Made by a program: the position numbers and the translations under genes. Positions 23,911 through 26,864 of a DNA stretch of 26,864 nt are shown here, piece by piece (the first letter of the stretch is position 1; each line of letters starts with the position of its first letter). Below the pieces are notes generated by a model. That model did not search any database. It was not told the origin of the DNA and worked only from the letters and a program-made list of their open reading frames with translations. Origin of the DNA: BHER01 sp051652245 (GTDB lineage: Bacteria > Bacillota_I > Bacilli_A > Culicoidibacterales > Culicoidibacteraceae); contig JBOFTV010000039.1 in assembly GCA_051652245.1 (NCBI GenBank), positions 1 through 26,864 of the forward strand. Direction: 5' to 3'.

Positions 23911-24681
23911 ATGGAGTACATTATTATACTCATAATTAGTTTAATCTCTTCAGTATTTGGTTCAATTTGTGGAATTGGTGGTGGTATTCTAATGAAACCA
24001 ATTCTTGATGCCACAGGTCTATTGAGTATAGGTGCAATTAGTTTTTTATCGAGTTGCACAGTTTTATCAATGAGTAGTTATTCGGTCATGAAAGCAAAAA
24101 TGGATGCACCAAGCACAACAAAAGTTACAGCTTTAGCAGGAGGAGCAGCAATCGGTGGAGTTTTGGGGAAAATTTCTTTTCAATTTATTCTCGGACTATT
24201 TGAAAATCAGAATCGTGTTGGTGTTATCCAAGCAATTGTTCTTCTTGTATTGACACTCTTTACCTTGATATATACGTTGAAAAAACGAAATATAAAAACA
24301 CGAAAGGTTAAAAGTGTTACTGCACAAGTTCTAATTGGTCTTGTTCTAGGTCTTTTTTCTGCATTTTTAGGTATAGGTGGTGGTCCAATTAATCTAATTC
24401 TCTTACATTACTATTTTTCAATGGATACAAAAGAGGCCGTGAAAGGGTCATTGTATATTATTTTATTTTCGCAAACAGCAAGTCTATTATTGACTATTGT
24501 GTCAAATCAAGTACCGGAAGTAGATTTATTTTTACTTTGCTTAATGATTTTATCTGGAATAATAGGCGGGGTAGTGGGTAAAAGAATTAATCAGATGTTT
24601 ACAAATATCCAGATAGATTTCATGTTCGTTGCTGCGATGATAGGGATAATATTGATTAATAGTTATAATATAATAAAATAA
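23911..24681 (+). CDS. TauE/SafE-family sulfur oxyanion exporter
   Basis: Integral membrane protein of 256 residues with about eight hydrophobic segments and the internal two-fold repeat of the TauE/SafE (TSUP) family: each half has the glycine motif, FGSICGIGGGILMKP near residues 16-30 and FLGIGGGPINLIL near 152-164. The family includes exporters of sulfite, sulfoacetate and related anions, though many members are uncharacterised. It starts 6 nt after the sulfatase stop behind GAGGGG, so it is translated from the same message. Lying between the sulfatase and its activator, it most simply removes the sulfate freed in the cytoplasm (inference). Confidence 0.85.
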   Translation: MEYIIILIISLISSVFGSICGIGGGILMKPILDATGLLSIGAISFLSSCTVLSMSSYSVMKAKMDAPSTTKVTALAGGAAIGGVLGKISFQFILGLFENQNRVGVIQAIVLLVLTLFTLIYTLKKRNIKTRKVKSVTAQVLIGLVLGLFSAFLGIGGGPINLILLHYYFSMDTKEAVKGSLYIILFSQTASLLLTIVSNQVPEVDLFLLCLMILSGIIGGVVGKRINQMFTNIQIDFMFVAAMIGIILINSYNIIK

Positions 24682-24707
24682 AATACATATAAGGAGGTAA
24701 GATTAAA

Positions 24708-25805
24708 GTGATATCATTTTTGATTAAACCTGCATCATCATTATGTAATATGCGCTGTAAATATTGCTTCTACTTTGATGTGGCGGATCATCGTGAAATT
24801 GAATCTCATGGAAAGATGAAATATGATGTGATGAAAATGTTGATTACAAGGGCCTTGGATTATGCGGGTCCCTATGGGAATGTTCAATTTGCATTCCAGG
24901 GAGGCGAACCGACAATTGCAGGTCTAGATTATTTCAAGGCATTTATTGCTGAAGTGTTAGTTCAAAAGAAAAAGCAGAAAGTACACTATGCACTTCAAAC
25001 TAATGGACTACTTTTAGATGAAAAATGGGGTGAATTACTTAGCGTACATGATTTTTTGGTAGGGATATCCTTAGATGGGTACAAAGAAAATTCTGATTTA
25101 TTTCGGAGTGATATCAAAAGAAATAGTACCTATGATCGTGTGATTGAGAAAATAGAATTACTCAAAGCATTTGAAGTGCCATTCAATATATTAACTGTCC
25201 TCACATCGAATCTTGCAAGAAATCCTGAGAAACTATATAATTTCTATAAAGCTAATGAACTATCGCACGTCCAACTAATTCCATGTCTGGGGTCACTCGA
25301 TAGCGAAAAATCATCGGAATCTGCACTCAAACCAGCAGCATTTGCTTATTTTTACAAAAAGTTCTATCAGCTTTGGTATGATGACTATAAAAATGGAATA
25401 TACATGAATATTTCTTTGTTTAATGATATTATTCCAATGTTTCGTGGTATTCCGCCACAACAATGTGGAATGCTTGGGTTTTGTTCTCCACAATTTGTGA
25501 TTGAATCAGATGGCTCAATATACCCATGCGATTTTTATGTTTTAGATAAGTATGCGTGTGGAAATGTTTTGTTTGATGAAATTTATGATGTCCTACATAG
25601 AACTAACATGCAAGAATTTCTAAGTGAAAGTAAAAGGATGAGTTTATTATGTGACAATTGCCAGTTTAGAGAAATATGTAATGGAGGGTGTAAACGACAA
25701 AACATTGTATACTTCACTGATGATAACTATTGTGGCTATCGCGATTTTTTACAATCAGCGCATGAGAGTATGCGTGAAATAGCTAGCAAGATACCACTTG
25801 TTTAG
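24708..25805 (+). CDS. Anaerobic sulfatase-maturating enzyme (radical SAM/SPASM)
   Basis: Converts the sulfatase active-site Cys to C-alpha-formylglycine without oxygen. GTG 24708 has a perfect AAGGAGG. 365 residues, close to known anSMEs. The radical SAM cluster motif is C13-N-M-R-C17-K-Y-C20, with GGEP at 65-68. The C-terminal SPASM domain holds the expected cysteines C253, C259, C274, C284, C315, C318, C324, C328 and C342 for two more Fe-S clusters, and D275 in YPCDFY corresponds to the proposed catalytic base. All key residues are intact. It follows the exporter by 26 nt and ends the module. The obvious client is the neighbouring Cys-type sulfatase. Confidence 0.93.
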   Translation: MISFLIKPASSLCNMRCKYCFYFDVADHREIESHGKMKYDVMKMLITRALDYAGPYGNVQFAFQGGEPTIAGLDYFKAFIAEVLVQKKKQKVHYALQTNGLLLDEKWGELLSVHDFLVGISLDGYKENSDLFRSDIKRNSTYDRVIEKIELLKAFEVPFNILTVLTSNLARNPEKLYNFYKANELSHVQLIPCLGSLDSEKSSESALKPAAFAYFYKKFYQLWYDDYKNGIYMNISLFNDIIPMFRGIPPQQCGMLGFCSPQFVIESDGSIYPCDFYVLDKYACGNVLFDEIYDVLHRTNMQEFLSESKRMSLLCDNCQFREICNGGCKRQNIVYFTDDNYCGYRDFLQSAHESMREIASKIPLV

Positions 25806-26171
25806 TATTTATGAATAGGGTGTTAATGTATTTTTTATAGAATAGAAAACGACTTTTGGTGTATTTGTCAACCGAAAAATGATCCACTCTTATTGCTTTT
25901 TTAAGCTATTCTAAGGTTTCTTTAGACCTGTAACTTTCTTCTGATAAATCTAGGATACCCAGTGTGATAGTCAATCAATTATTGCAGTGGTGAGAATTGG
26001 GTCTTTGAAAATCAATGTTTGTAAGTTGAGGATTATCACAAGTAATAATGTGATAGTTCATTTCTATTTTGACTTACAAAAACTTATAAAACTACAATAA
26101 AATATGGTGTTGAAAAAATTGGATTAATAAGTGAACTTAATTCATTAAATAGAGAGTTGAATACAGGTAAT

Positions 26172-26346
26172 GTTAGTAGGTCTTGTTATTTACTGCTACT
26201 ACAGTTATCGCAGTAAAATTCATGAAATCATTATGTTAATACAAGCCAAACTACGAACAAAGTAGGAAAAAATTGGAGTTGATCCTAGGAAAATCACAGT
26301 AGCTAAAGCAAAAACTAAAAGCGTCAGAAAATCGCAAGGTGACTGA
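26172..26346 (+). pseudogene. Remnant of a small membrane protein gene
   Basis: Successive frames give a hydrophobic stretch VLLFTATTVIAVKFMKSL, then PNYEQSRKKLELI, then in another frame KIGVDPRKITVAKAKTKS before TGA 26344-26346. Together they resemble one short protein with a single membrane segment and a Lys-rich tail, broken by a stop and a frameshift. A strong terminator overlaps its end, supporting a former gene. Upstream coding-like sequence (for example LISELNSLNRELNTG near 26125-26170) may belong to it. Family unknown. Confidence 0.3.
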
Positions 26347-26355
26347 CGCTTTTTC
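26317..26355 (+). terminator. Rho-independent terminator
   Basis: AAAAGCGTCAG (26317-26327) pairs perfectly with CTGACGCTTTT (26343-26353), followed by further T. It ends the remnant gene that precedes it. Confidence 0.85.
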
Positions 26356-26449
26356 ATGTTACTGTTTAATTTTTTTCTCGCTGTAATTTTTAGGACTAGA
26401 TGCTTTGAATATTGATGTAAAGTGCTGAAATAAGAGCTATTTTAGAGGG

Positions 26450-26495
26450 AATAAATTAAAAAGACTGATTCCTGTTTAATGCAGAAATCAGTCTT
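26450..26495 (-). terminator. Hairpin, probable minus-strand terminator
   Basis: AAGACTGATT (26461-26470) and AATCAGTCTT (26486-26495) form a perfect 10-bp stem. On the minus strand it is followed by TTTAATTTAT, while on the plus strand no T-run follows. It would serve a leftward gene entering from the right, of which only fragments seem to remain in the window. Confidence 0.5.
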
Positions 26496-26864
26496 AACTA
26501 AATAATAAGGGATTAGACTTTGTGAAGAAACTAAAATCGCTCTTCTACTTACCTCCAAATGGGAAAGAATGTTAAAAGCTAGATTAAGTGAAGCATTTCA
26601 TCAAGTGACATTTGGACGTTGAGAGCGTTATTTTATTTGCGAATAATAAATAAAATGATGAAGTTGCTTTTTATTGTTATTGCTTATTCCTTTCCCTATG
26701 TACCATTTTACATTGTTCTTATTTAAAACACAATTAATATGCATTAAAAAAGAATAAATTGTGTAATAGCAGTGATTATTAACTGAATATAGGCACGACA
26801 AGAAACTTCACGGTATTGATAAAAAAATATTATAAAACAATATAACGAATCATTTTATTCTATA

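Larger units (their letters stand above)
25806..26864. other. Gene-poor, decayed stretch
   Basis: No intact gene of convincing composition is seen over this kilobase. It contains a short sequence like IS21-family ends near 25864-25888, an inverted repeat TATCAC/GTGATA near 26034-26055, a degenerate small gene with its own terminator (to 26354), a minus-strand hairpin (26461-26495), and a 22-codon minus-strand fragment near 26744-26812. The look is of a junction zone with several rounds of deletion. Confidence 0.5.

Noticed and set aside
26170..26265. 31-codon ORF resembling a small membrane toxin
   Set aside because: There is no ribosome site, and the neighbouring frames fit a decayed larger gene better; no antisense RNA promoter is apparent.
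26744..26812. Minus-strand fragment REVSCRAYIQLIITAITQF as a transposase end
   Set aside because: It has a transposase-like flavour but is too short (22 codons) and lacks any diagnostic motif; kept only as part of the decayed stretch.
1..26864. CRISPR array or long tandem repeats
   Set aside because: No regularly spaced repeat of 20 bp or more was seen; the only repeats are short operator-like ones.

Overview
The window is AT-rich DNA of a low-GC Gram-positive type: strong AAGGAGG-like ribosome sites, σA-type promoters, U-rich hairpin terminators, cre-like sites and PTS operons. The gene set fits Lactobacillales or a close relative (Enterococcaceae/Carnobacteriaceae-like). No marker in the window fixes the genus.

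Layout. (1) 1-120: the last codons of an upstream gene and its terminator. (2) 180-5705: a membrane cluster with a short, apparently broken signal-peptide ORF, an anchored extracytoplasmic protein, three FtsX-like permeases and one LolD/MacB-type ATPase, probably for peptide or bacteriocin export or resistance. (3) 5756-14021: a complete acetyl-cycle arginine operon, argG-argH-argC-argJ-argB-argD-argF, behind a leader of about 350 nt. The leader encodes a 24-residue peptide with Arg-Arg-Ser-Arg and ends in a terminator just ahead of argG, so it looks like a translation-coupled arginine attenuator. (4) 14021-17710: fructose operon fruR-fruK-fruA with repeated operator-like sites and a cre-like site. 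(5) 17893-17966: tRNA-Cys(GCA). (6) 18050-19559: decayed DNA with a frameshifted tyrosine integrase beside the tRNA and the wreck of a TrpXYZ-like ABC operon. (7) 19676-25805: a compact accessory module: divergent RpiR/MurR regulator, PTS EIIBC of the glucose/sucrose/MurNAc class, a cytoplasmic Cys-type sulfatase, a TauE/SafE-family exporter and an anaerobic sulfatase-maturating radical SAM enzyme. (8) 25806-26864: about 1 kb without an intact gene, holding fragments and hairpins.

The most notable system is the sulfatase module. The sequences suggest that a sulfated sugar enters and is phosphorylated by the EIIBC (borrowing an EIIA from elsewhere), is desulfated inside the cell by a sulfatase activated by the neighbouring anSME, and that the released sulfur oxyanion leaves through the TauE-like carrier. 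No sugar-processing enzyme is encoded nearby, so the desulfated sugar phosphate would have to enter a housekeeping route such as amino-sugar catabolism. The second notable element is the arginine leader.
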